DNA of 64,000 nt. Source: Piper betle (Eukaryota; Streptophyta; Magnoliopsida; Piperales; Piperaceae). Below, piece by piece: positions 37,520 to 49,110 of the stretch; within the stretch, counting starts at the first letter, position 1, and each line of letters opens with the position of its first letter. Where the stretch lies: positions 1 to 64,000 of the forward strand of contig JAURVB010014457.1 of the NCBI GenBank assembly GCA_033002965.1. Reading direction: 5' to 3'. A model generated the notes under the pieces. It was not told where the DNA came from. It worked only from the letters and a program-made list of their open reading frames with translations, and searched no databases. The translations under genes and the position numbers were made by a program.

Positions 37520-37635
37520 CTGCACAAACATTCAAGCATGCATTAATCCAATATTTTGATCTATATTGATAGTTTTTTTAAAACATTAGCTACATCATTA
37601 ATCATCAAACCCATAAAAGCACAATCTTGATAAGA

Positions 37636-38200
37636 AAATCTCTACAACCAAAGTTCAAACTCACCTCTCTATCTTAATACAATAACTTCCCCGCCACACG
37701 TTAGTCATAAGCCAAGCACTACAAAAAGAATCCATTAAGAACAACGCCATTGATATAAGCCCATCCTCATCCAACACCAAAACCACCACATTCCCCACCA
37801 ATGAAAATTTTAATACAATTAGTAACTACATTAACTAAATCGTTACATTCACTAGTCAACCAAAAAAAAAAAAAGCAATTTTGAAGTTCAAATCTCACAA
37901 CCAACTTTTCCACTACACATCAGTCACGAGACAAGCACTACTAATTGAACCAATTAAGAACATGGCCACCAATCAATAATCTCATTCCTCTTTTCACACC
38001 AAAAACCAACACATTCCAGACCAATGCGAAAAAATCACAAATAAATAATAATAATAACAATAACAATAACAATAATAATAATATAACAATAATCTTGATG
38101 TACAGATCCCACAACCAAAGCTCAAACTCAACTCCTCACACAACTAATCCCTCTACGCACATCATTCATGTTCCAAATGAATCACATTAGGTAGGAACAA
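37636..38200. repeat. Three diverged tandem repeats
   Basis: Blocks beginning near 37636, 37880 and 38095 share the series CAACCAAAGTTCAAACTCAC, then CACATCAGTCA..AAGCACTAC, then AATTAAGAACA and ACCAAAAACCA/ACATTCC words. An (AAT/AAC)n microsatellite (38044-38095) lies between the second and third. Confidence 0.55.
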
Positions 38201-38249
38201 CATCCCAATCAAAAAAGAAAAGAAAAAAAACAAGAAGCAAAACTCACCT

Positions 38250-38530
38250 CTCAATCTCCGCGCCTACTCATCCCGGGTCGAGCAGGCAGGGCGGCAGAGC
38301 AGGAAGCGCAGTCCACAGGTGAAGCATGAAGACCTCGAGGAGGTTCGCCGGCGGCGGTGGATGCGCTCGCTTCTTCTCCGGCGTCGGCGAGCGGGAAATG
38401 GGGGGGGGGGCGACAGGGCGAACGGGTCGCAAACGCGGTCCTGCGTGGTCGTGGGCCCGACACGAACCCGGACCCACTGTCGGTCCGCCGCGTGGATGGA
38501 CGCACGTAGGAAGAATACGTGACGGAGATA
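38250..38530 (-). promoter_or_regulatory. GC-rich probable promoter / untranslated first exon
   Basis: A sharp GC-rich island in AT-rich DNA. On the minus strand a block ends in GAGAG|GTGAGT (donor at about 38247-38252), which looks like a non-coding first exon reading toward the ARMC7-like copies. The plus-strand frames here are Arg-rich artefacts of GC content. A G10 run lies at 38401-38410. Confidence 0.4.
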
Positions 38531-39745
38531 AATCATTTTTTTCTAAGTACGTTACGTAAAAAATAATTTGCGGAATTTACATACATCAAAATTAAATTTT
38601 AACCTCTAAAAAATAACAAAAATAAGTTCTAATCGAGCATAAACTTTAACCTCTAAAAAAATAATTATTGGGACACACTTCTAATAACTCAAACAAATAT
38701 CACATTTTGAATTCTTTCGAAATTTTATAGCAAGATTGTGTATATATGCTATATAATTATTTTGGCAGTAGGAGAAAGGTATAACCGTGTATGTGAATTT
38801 TAGTATTTTATAGATACTTAACTAATACATTTGTATATATTGATAATTTATATTTTATTACGGACTTATTTTTATTTATAATATTTTTAAAATACCATTT
38901 TTTCCTGAATATACAAAACTATATTAATATATAAAGTAAAAAACTTTTAATACGATTTTTTCTTCTTTTTTGTTTTGAACTTGGTCGAGCTTAATATATA
39001 TAAATAAGCATGATTTAAATTTGAAATATTTTTTTAATTAGAGTGGTACTAATAATAATTTTTGAATTTTTGTACTAAAAAAGGAGGATAATTTTTATGA
39101 CACGACAAAACTGTTATTGGTTGGTTTATATAAAATATTAAATTAAACTATATATATATTATATTACCAGGGATAATCAATATTTCTAATCGGATGATAT
39201 AATTCAAACCGACAATGTAATTTTGGGCAAAAATTAACTTCAAGCTCTATAGTCTTTTAGTCATCAACTTAAAATGACATTCTCATAAGTGATCTCTCAC
39301 TAATAGGTTAAAAAGTGTGATACATATTTAAGGTTGATTGATTAAGAAAGCTCAAATTATTAGTCAAGTGAGAGCACCATTTCAATTTGAACTTAAAGAT
39401 TTACTTTAGATTCTTGTTTCATCAGTAAGAGTTGATTGTGAAATATACTTAATTGATGATAATATTAAACCTGTCACGATCAATCAAAAAGTATATGCAA
39501 CAAAAAAAAGATTTCCCTCTCGAAGTACACGTTGAATGATGATCTTATATAATTTATTTAAAATTTTCATATAATATTAGTTGACTTTTTTAAAAAAATT
39601 TTAAGTAAGGATGTTTTTGGCAAATTATATATATATTTTTATTTTTTTAATAATTAATTCTGATTTTCCGAAAACCTAATTTTCCATAAACTTGTGGTTT
39701 GACCATTCAAGTGTCAACCGTTAGGATATTCCAGCGGCGAAGGTA

Positions 39746-39880
39746 ATGTCCGGTAAGCCAAAGCAGTGGCTGCCGCTGGTCGAACGAGCGCCGGCAATGG
39801 TCTCCGCCGCCGACGCCAACTTCACGATAGCTGCTTCATCTCCGAAACCCACGATACACCCTGCTCATCCTGCCTTATAG
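39746..39880 (+). CDS. Short GC-rich ORF, possible orphan first exon
   Basis: 44 codons starting MSGKPKQWLPLVERAPAMVS in a GC-rich island (39730-39880) inside AT-rich DNA, stop TAG, shortly followed by CTGCAG|GTACTT which could be a donor. The composition is protein-like, but no following exon was found and I do not recognise it. Confidence 0.25.
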   Translation: MSGKPKQWLPLVERAPAMVSAADANFTIAASSPKPTIHPAHPAL

Positions 39881-42800
39881 CCTGCAGGTACTTGTAGGCT
39901 ATTAGAACGGGGCATTACTATACAATGAGGTTGGAATTTTCTCTTGATATAAAGCTTGTTATTTGTTTGATGTTTTAAAAACTTTGAGAATGTTACCTCT
40001 GGTTGGACTTGGCTATGTCTTGAACGAACCCGGAAAGAAGAGATGTTGAATACAGGTCAAGGGTCTTTGCTTTTGCATTGTTTATCATACAATGCTACAT
40101 TGTGTTGAAGGATGAAAAAATATAACAACGTTGCTATTTGCTGATCTTAGGTATTTCAATCATGTATTGTGTGCTAGCTTCATATGTATTTTCTTCTATT
40201 GGAGTTTCTCTGTGTTTGAAGTTGGGATGGCAGGACAGAATCCGGCTAGTTACTACAAAATTTGGGGATTTAGGTGGTACAGCATGAGAATTTATGAGGC
40301 AAATTATGTCTCATGTTGCACGTGGTTCGAGTTTGGAATGGATTATGTTAGCTTTGAGAAATTTATCGTATGATTACCATCATAATTAAATATGTTGAAG
40401 TTGTCTATGAAAAAAAGTAAACTTTGCTTGATGTTTTTTTCATAATTTTTTCATAAGATTTTTTTAGGATGTTTGGTCCTATTGATGATGCTTTTAAGGT
40501 CACTTGCAGGTGTTTGAGCTCACTTATATTGACTGAGTTGTTTGTGCTTTATGGATGTCTGCATAGATAAAAAACAGGAATTGTATATCTTATGGAAATT
40601 TTATTCATTGGTCTCTGTGTATAGCCTGAGGAATACCATTTAGCTGTTTCCATAACCAGCATCATGATTGGCCTGATCATGAGATTTCATGGAGCACTCT
40701 TTCATTCCTGCAAAACGTGAAAAGGATTTTTTTTGTTCTGTCCAGCAGGGGGTGATGGTTGTGTATTCCAGGTTTGCTATTTATATCATCAAATAATTAT
40801 TAGTGGTCATATTGAATAATTATGTTACAAAGATTATGTGTGGGACAATCCTTGTTGATACCTGGATATATTGACCAGTTAAACTTGACGTGGATTTGAT
40901 GGGAGCTCTGCTCTTTCGCTAATTGTTAAAAATTTGCGTAAACTGTTAGAAGAGTAACCAAGTATAGCTAGGGATGAGCTAAGGCCATAGGAGTTCCTGG
41001 GATTCTCTTTACAGCATTTGGTGCATTGATCCTAAATTCCTCTTTATGTTAGAATGTTATGCTTAGCATATGAATCGCTCCTACAATGAGTTTTGTTTTC
41101 TATATCAGAGCAGTTATTGGTAGGTTGTGTTGTCTGTACTATTTTCCTCACAATCCAGGATCCTACTTGACGACCTGCTTTTACTGAACCTCCTTGAAAG
41201 TTGAGACCATTCCTAACCTACAGAGTTCAGCATATTGGAAGTGGCTCAAACATCATTATGTTTCTAACTTTGTCTTTGTGTTGCACTGGTTTGCGCTAAA
41301 ACTAAAATAGGGGCAGAAATTTACATTTGTATTCATTCTATTTTTGTCTGTACTTTCAATAATCTTCCTGTTTTAATTTATCGAAAACTTTCCATCTATA
41401 ATACTTTTCAGGTTAGAATTTTGCCAACTAGGTCTTCTAGTTAGGTTTGGATCCTTCTATGTTGTTTGTAAAATGGATATGGATTCGGCATTATTTCAAT
41501 ACTTATCTCCGTTCCTGTTTAATTGTGTTAATTATAAATTGCCAGAACCAGTTTGGATTCAACTATTTTGCCATTTTATGGACCAGAAGATCTTATTGCG
41601 GGATCCAATCACAAGCTGAATATAACAAGGTACATGAATTTTTTTTGCTTGAACCAAATGTGGATTATCTATCCATTAATGTTCATGATCACAAATTTGC
41701 CATTTTCTACATATGCAAATACTATTGAAAAATTTGGCGCTTGAGTAGAGCCCTCTGCTTTTATTATTATTCATACTAAATGAGAATGACTGCTGAAAAG
41801 AGCAAGCATTTGCTTCCGACAAACAAGGCCTTGAAGCGGGACTTAATTGAGCCACCAGCTGCGGCCTATGATTTGTTAAAGGGCCATCTATTTGGCTACT
41901 GGTTACTTGGTTCTTGCTCTTTGCGAAAAACAATACTCAGCCAGGCAGCTGTCTTAGATCTATGTTCCTTCCTGGGCAGAAGGCAAGGGATGACCATTTC
42001 TTTGGGCGAGAGGAAAACGTATTATGTTATTTATTTTTTACATAGCCAGTGTCCACATACCTCTGTTCACCCCATATAACGCTGTTGTTTTCTTATCAGC
42101 ACCTCCATGCATGAGAGACTTGACTAGTTCCTTTTTTAGTGCAAATGCTAAGGACTAGGGGTGTCTGTCATGTACATGATTGAGGAAAACCATATGTTTG
42201 TCTAGTCTTGTGCAAAGTAGCTCTCTCTCTTAATTGCTTCCAACAACATTGCATCTCTTTCTTCTTCCTCTCTTCCTTTTTGACCTTATCAAAACTAGTA
42301 TCCATATGTCCTGTTCAGAAAACTTGTTTTCATGTCAGCCATGAGCATCCCACATCTAGTGTTCAGCCTTTACTATCATCGTAGTGGAGAAGTATGTCTC
42401 ATGTTACTCCATCCAAACCTTTACCCACGTAGCCAATGAATGGCAGGCTTGTTGCACCAGTACCTAAAGGCACAAGATTTTCAACAAGAGTGCTTTTGAT
42501 GGCATTGAATGGAGATAGAACATAGTAGTTCAATCAATAAATGCGCACAATTACATAGAACAGCATGGGAGCGCATTTTTTGATTGAGCCCGACCCTCTA
42601 AAGTGTGAAGCACATTTTTGCATAGAATTATGCACATAGTATTCTCTGATGAATTAGTGTTTCTATAAATGCAAGTTTATCGTTGAAGAACATTTACCTT
42701 TTTGCAGCAGGTTAATCAAGAGGCGCGGGTTAATCAAGAGGCTACTCTTATAGGGAAAGAGTAGCCAATTTCTGAAGAAACCAAATTTGGTGGCAAGTTG

Positions 42801-44289
42801 TAGTTAAAATAAGCTTGAAAATATATGGTGAGGATTTGGAGACAGAAAATGGGGTTTTACTTCAGTCGTACAAGCAATCAGTGAAGGTCTGGGGAGATTT
42901 CTGGGATTAAGATGGCAGAGGTTGCACCTAACTGGTTATTTGATGAAAGAGTAGAACTTAGATTTTGTGAAAGAAGACCCACTTGTTAGAAACACTACTA
43001 TGGCAAAGTATTTTTCACAGAAATTATCAGCGAAAGACATGCAAGACAAGGTCTCTGAAAGTGATCTGTTGATAATAGAAGCAAGTCAAATGACATTTTG
43101 CTGTAGGAAAAAGATGCATTCACCACAGGAGACATGCATTCAAGTGATTGAAGACAAAGTCTTCACTGGAGCAATATGGTAAACAATTCGAGTGACCCAA
43201 GGTAATGCTTCTAATTTACACAACAATGCTTCTATGAGAGCTTACACATCAGAATATAAAGCAATTCATGCAACAAAATGCTCACTTTTTACGAACAAAC
43301 GTTTGTTTGTGGTCCTCGATCCGGTTGGTATAGACTTTGGCAGCTTGAAAAAGTCTTTACCATAGACGAGTGAAGAAGCATGATTTTCCATGGACTTAAA
43401 TCAAGAACATAGACTACCGAGTTAAAAAAATTACTAGACAAAAAATGATAGACGAATTATAATGTCCTCTACACGCCCAATCTGCTTGAATCGGCCAAAT
43501 TGGATGCCATATATTTCTTAATAATATGATATGTTTGTAACCCAATAAAAATAAACAACTAAGGATGACTACGAAGCTAATCTCATCAGCTGAATGTGAC
43601 GGATACTTGTTTGTTTTATCACTCGATGACCCATTTTTATTTGTTCTTCAGTTGTCAACTGGACGCCTTGAACATTTATAGCCGATATGATCCTAAATTT
43701 CGACTCTTTCTCAGAGAGTATTATATGCTGACTTTTGTTTTGGAAGAGAAGAATTGAGTCTATGGACAATACAAGAATGTAAAAATTAATTAGGATTTTT
43801 TTTTCAAATTAGACTTGATCCATTATACATTTAAAGAAGACGGGTCTACATAATTAAACCCGGTTGGGTAGTTAGTATTGACTACTGAGTCTCAGGTTGG
43901 CCTTTGTGATACTTAGCAAGTAGAAAATCTTCTAGGAAAAATTTTTTTTCCACACGTAGAAATTGAAAAATCTTTATACCCAAGGCCCTACCAAGGGTCA
44001 CTTGCAACAAGTGTATTTGATATAAACTTTGCTTCATTGCTTGACTGATTCAATATATAATCCAAGAAGGTTTCTTCAGATCAATTCTAGTCCAGTTTGG
44101 TCCTATCGATTCTAGTTTTACCACCATAGTAAAACAGAAGTTGATAAAAATGTGTTAATTTTCTTTAGGATTAGGAACGCGAGCTCGATTAAGATAGTGA
44201 TTTACCTAACCAGCATCAAACTTCATCAATCTCAAATAAAACAAGAGTTTATCTTGTACCAGATTGAGCGATACTTTTATTCTCGTTTA

Positions 44290-44722
44290 AAGGGTTGTTC
44301 AAAGTTCGATTAAATTCGATTTAATTTTATATTTGATTTGATAAAGGCCTGAGCATGTACCTGCATAACTCAATCGACTCGAAACTCGATAATTTAAATA
44401 AGGAATAAAATTTTTAACCATATTTATCTTAAATTTTTTTATATAAATATAACCAAATTATAAAATATCATTATATGATATCAAATTAAATAAATTTATA
44501 TATAATTAGATTATCTTTTATGCATAATTATATTAAATTTTAGATATTTTAATTAAAAATTAAATTTTAGTATAAATTATATGAAAAAGTAGAATCTATA
44601 TATGCGAATTAAGTTAATATAAACTCGACTTGAATGCTTTTAACTTGACTCATACTCGACGTCAAACAAGCCAAATTTAAGCCGAGTAAAACTTGACTCA
44701 ACTCGCCCTATAAGAACCCCTA
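44290..44722. mobile_element. Non-autonomous hAT element (MITE), older copy
   Basis: Starts AAGGGTTGTTCAAAGTTCGA and ends in CCCCTA, whose reverse strand reads TAGGGGTTCTTATAGGGCGA; both ends are rich in TCGA words, like the 48567 element. Flanks CTCGTTTA (44282-44289) and CTCGCCTA (44723-44730) match at 6 of 8 positions, consistent with an 8-bp hAT target duplication altered by two C/T changes. No coding capacity. Confidence 0.55.
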
Positions 44723-45421
44723 CTCGCCTAGAAAGAAATATCAGATTAAGAATTAGATCTATGATTCTTTTGTCAAAAGATAAGATTATGATAGTTGATG
44801 GTCTGCGAAGCAACAAAGAATTACTTAATTAAATAAGTAAGAACCACTTGTTCCACAAGACAAGGGTCAGGGTTGGTCACCAAACACTACTTCCCTCCCC
44901 TCATTCCCCCTTTGCCAACCCTTCTAGAGGCCTTGAAAAGTGTGGACCAGTTAGGATGTGGTTACTATATTCACAATAATCAAGATGCCAATCCTATATA
45001 TTATATCACAATTAGATTAAGTTAATATAAATATAGACCATCAATTCAAAACAGATTTGGTAATTAATTTGGATTGGGAGTAAGTTGTCTCATGCAAAGG
45101 TACCCACTACACATTGATGAATGGATAATAACATTGCACTTCTTCAATGTAGCTAGGAAGACAACCATGGATTAGAACATGAAAACTGATGATACATGGG
45201 GCAGTATACATATATGGATGGTAAAAGGGTATGTTAATGAGCTAGAAATAATAACAAGACAAGGTGAAAAATAGATAAAACAAAGAGCTCAAAAAAGGGG
45301 GAGAGTGGAAGTACCTAACAGATCCAGCTATTGGGTCCTCCTATTTGTTAACTACTTGTCTTTCTTACCAACTTGGTCAAATGGCCACCAAGATGGAGTC
45401 AATTCCCATCTTATCTCTCAC

Positions 45422-45428
45422 ATATAAA
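45422..45428 (+). promoter_or_regulatory. TATA box of the MYB gene
   Basis: ATATAAA about 140 bp before the MYB start codon, followed by a CT-rich leader, typical of plant core promoters. Confidence 0.6.
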
Positions 45429-45564
45429 TCCCCCACCTCTTCTCCATGTCTTGGGTTAAACCATCTTTCCCTCTCAACTTCTCTCTCTCAACTGCATCCT
45501 GCCTACATCTCTAGCTATTTGTACCTGTATACTTCTTCTGGGCAAGGGAAGGTTGAAAGGAGAG

Positions 45565-46749
45565 ATGGGTAGGTCACCATGCTGTGAGAAGGCCCACACC
45601 AACAAGGGTGCATGGACCAAGGAAGAAGATGAGCGCCTCATTGCTTACATCAAAGCTCATGGAGAAGGCTCCTGGAGGTCCCTTCCTAAAGCTGCTGGTA
45701 TCATTTCCTCACTTGGGTCCTTAGATTCTTCCGTTGTTTCATTTCTTTTTCTTTTTTCACAAAAAACCCATAAATTGGCCCAACATTTTGTGTTGTTTCA
45801 TCCTGTAAGAACCAGACATGTTCATCATCAGAGTTTCAGCTCTAATATATAAGTTAGCTTCTTTTGTTTGCATGTTTTTATGATTATGTGTCATGGACTC
45901 ATGTGTTTGTGTTATTTGTGTTTTAAGGATTGCTTCGTTGCGGGAAGAGCTGCAGATTGAGGTGGATAAACTACCTCAGGCCTGATTTAAAACGGGGCAA
46001 CTTCACCCAAGAAGAGGACGAGCTCATCATCAAACTCCACAGCCTACTTGGTAACAAGTGAGTTCATGATCATCCCTACAATTGTTCCAAAAAATCATTT
46101 CTTGTTACTAATGTTTGCTAATTCATTTTCAATTTTTTTATTTTAATTCAGATGGTCTCTCATTGCTGGAAGCTTGCCAGGAAGAACAGATAATGAGATA
46201 AAGAACTACTGGAACACCCACATCAAGCGGAAACTGCTTAGCCGTGGTCTAGACCCTCAAACACACATGCCAATCAATGGGACAGCTGCAAACGTGCCCC
46301 AAACCCAACAGAATGTCACCGATTTGCACGAGTTTACTATCTTTTCATCCATCACAAGGAACAAGGCTGCAAATCATCCAGTGGATTCAACAGAGGAAAC
46401 AAACAGTAGTGATGGGAGTAGCAATGAAGATCAAGTGCAAGAGTTGTCCCCAGAAATCAACTTGGAACTCTCCATCAGTCTTCCATATTCTCAGTCTGAT
46501 TATGACCTCCCACCAATCAGCTCCTCTGACTCATCAGAGCAGCAGCAACTGTCCCTTGGAGCAATTCTCATGAGTGCTCAACCCAATAAAATTTCCCCTT
46601 CTGCAGCCACCACTGCAAGCCCTCTCTTCACCAGGGCAGTTTGTCTCTGTTGCCATCTGGGGTTCAAGGGAGGTCAGGTCTGTACTTGCCAGTCAATTCC
46701 CAGTTACCCACAACATGTACTTAGATACTATACATCTGTGGATTCTTAA
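45565..46749 (+). CDS. R2R3-MYB transcriptional repressor, subgroup 4 (MYB4-like)
   Basis: Exons 45565-45697, 45928-46057, 46152-46749; classical R2R3-MYB intron positions; 286 residues. The start is set at [20 protein letters not shown] because family members begin there; an in-frame ATG four codons upstream is unlikely. R2 and R3 repeats span about residues 12-115. Subgroup-4 marks are present: C1-like [13 protein letters not shown], the EAR motif [10 protein letters not shown] and a C-terminal [16 protein letters not shown] zinc-finger-like motif. Such proteins repress phenylpropanoid/lignin and flavonoid genes from the nucleus. In the bHLH-binding signature within R3 the usual IAGRLPGR reads IAGSLPGR, so the last arginine of that motif is serine. 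Otherwise intact. Confidence 0.93.
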
Positions 46750-48558
46750 TTTTAGCTCTTAGCTTTTAACAATCAGTTTGAGATACATATCAATTGATGT
46801 AGCTTATAAGTTACAGATGCACAAGCATATTTTGTTCATTTTTCCTAGTATAAGTTTGAAGTTCTCAATGGGGTTCTCAAGTGATTTTGCTTTGTACATA
46901 TCCTTAATTTGGAGGACTCGTGAGATACCTGCAAGGTCACCGTATTCTTAACCGTTTCCTCATTCTTTCCAGTCAAGAATACATAATTGAAATCAGAAAA
47001 TTTCAATAAATCATGCAAGAAAATCTTGATTCCATTCTTGACCTAATTTTAATCAAGAGAGGTAGGCCTTTGTACCTAATGAATTTAATATATGCAAAAG
47101 TAGGCATGCTTTACATGTGTAGTCTTTATTAACATGCACAAGTAGACCTTCAGAACATGTCCTGTATCATACCTAATATTATGAGCATTGACAAACCCAA
47201 ACACTACTACTGTGCTAGCTACATTCTTCCAAGAAATTATACAGAGTACTCTACTCGATAATGGAGATGCAAGTTAATTAGGTTATATTGGCAGGGAATT
47301 TCCTCATATGATTCTGAAACTGTTTGATAATGATGATGATGCCTAATTGGTGGATATTGGTCTTGCTATCACATTGATTAATTGAAGATAAAATAGACAA
47401 AATTGGGTAGTTGAGTTGATAAGACATAAGATGCAGACACAAAGCTAGCTAAGCAATAAGAAAGAAAAAGCAGCTCTCTTCTTAACTGCATTGAAAAGGA
47501 AAGGCGATTGAAGGAATAGATCAAAGCAGCACTTTGCCAACCAACTTTTTCCAACCGAATGCATATAATTCCCTTTTAAGGTAGTTAATATGTACATGGA
47601 AACCTAAATCCACATGGTAGACGACCCGGAGAGCTAATTTTTTTGCTATTTCCCTAAGATCTTACAACTAATCTCGCTGTAAGACCCAATTATTATTAAG
47701 TGTAAACAAATAATCTTCTATTAAATATCATTAATGATAATTTTAAATTTTCAGTAGTAAATGAGTGTTATTACTCGCGCATATTTAGCTGCTCATTGGA
47801 TATTGTCACACGATAAGACCTTATAACCGAATTTTATTTCATTTTCATTTACCGATGATTAAGTGAAACCACGAGCTTGTAGGTACCCAAGTGCGATGTA
47901 CTTAAAAATTTTTGGAGAGAGTAGGCACCATTGATTACAAATGGAGTGGGGGGCCTAGTTGCCCTTTCCCTCGACCTCCCTCCCACCGGCCTTACCTAAC
48001 CGATGCAGACATATTTTTGATGTATGCTTCCTTTCCTCATTGCAGCACTGTGCATAATTCCTTTTTGTTTGACCTTTGCTGCCATGAAGCATCGGATGTC
48101 TAGCTGGCCATGTGAAGAGGGCAGCACTGCTTCTCTCGTTTATGTACCCTCTTCTTTTTCTCTGTTGGAGGGTGTTGCTAGGACGAGACCGTGTGGGAAA
48201 TGAGATTGAGTTGATTCCAAATGCTTATTACAGAGCTACAATGATTTTCAAAAATGCATCGCATGACAAATATATATACACGATACTCAGAAGAAGAAGG
48301 AAAAAAGTATTTTTCCATGTTAATTATTGAGGTTTATCCATGCTGGGCATCTCATTGGCACAAATAAAAACTCTAAATCGTAAATCCTGAATTATTGTTA
48401 AGCATCTCATGGAGAAGAGATCTCACAAGAAGGGAGGCCGCAGGCATGGGTAGAGAAGAGTGAAACCAAAGTGGTCGTTGGAAGTTGGTAGGGAGGACAG
48501 AAATTCAGGAAAGCGTTGTCTTTTTTTTTTCTCTACTACTAAAACTCAGTCTCAGGGC
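46750..48558. other. Intergenic downstream of the MYB gene
   Basis: No supported gene. Short frames at 47912-48103 and 48112-48330 show no family features. Confidence 0.5.
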
Positions 48559-49110
48559 CTCGAGCTTAACGCTGTTCACACGAAAGAGTAAACTCGTAAA
48601 TATTTTAAGTTCTACTCGATTGATTCAATTTAAAATTTGACATTTAAATATTTCGAACTCTTGACTTGATAAAATAATATAATATTTATATAAATAAATA
48701 AATATATATATATATACACTAATAAATTTAATTATAAGTAGTTATATTTATTTATATACAATATAATAATAAAATAATGAGATAATTTGGATGGTAGGTA
48801 CTTGAAGGTTATGTGTTTAATCCACGGTGACTTCATTTTTTTTAAATAAGTTACTTTCTATTTTATAATTAAGCCGGTTTAGAGCTCACAAACGAAGTAG
48901 ATTCGAGCTCATCAAAATTAAACAGTTTAATTATATTCAAGTTTGAGTCGAACTTAAACAACATAAAAATATTCGAGTCAAGCTCGAGTATGCATGTTCA
49001 AAACTTATTTGATTTCAAGCTGAGTTCGAACGAACTTCAAACTATTCGAGCTGAATTCGAATACAAGCCGAACTCAACTCGTTCACTCGTTTAACAGCCC
49101 TACTCGAGCT
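48559..49110. mobile_element. Non-autonomous hAT element with perfect 8-bp target duplication
   Basis: The element proper is 48567-49102 (536 bp). Direct repeats CTCGAGCT flank it at 48559-48566 and 49103-49110. The left end reads TAACGCTGTTCACACGA and the reverse of the right end TAGGGCTGTTAAACGAG, matching through imperfect terminal inverted repeats. Subterminal regions are packed with TCGAG/CTCGA words in both orientations; the centre is AT-rich with a TA microsatellite near 48700. No open frame. The 8-bp duplication and ends identify the hAT superfamily; the ends match the hAT remnant terminus at 2671. Confidence 0.85.

Larger units (their letters stand above)
38531..45560. other. Long intergenic stretch, mostly without a gene
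   Basis: 38531-39720 is AT-rich. 39720-43200 has more balanced composition and scattered short frames (39746-39880, 40131-40373, 41780-42079, 42967-43182), none with a recognised domain; it could be a decayed gene or a long non-coding transcript. 43200-45300 is AT-rich and contains a hAT MITE (44290-44722). Confidence 0.4.

Noticed and set aside
38251..38559. Several overlapping Arg/Pro-rich frames on both strands
   Set aside because: All frames stay open because of GC richness; better explained as a promoter/first-exon island.
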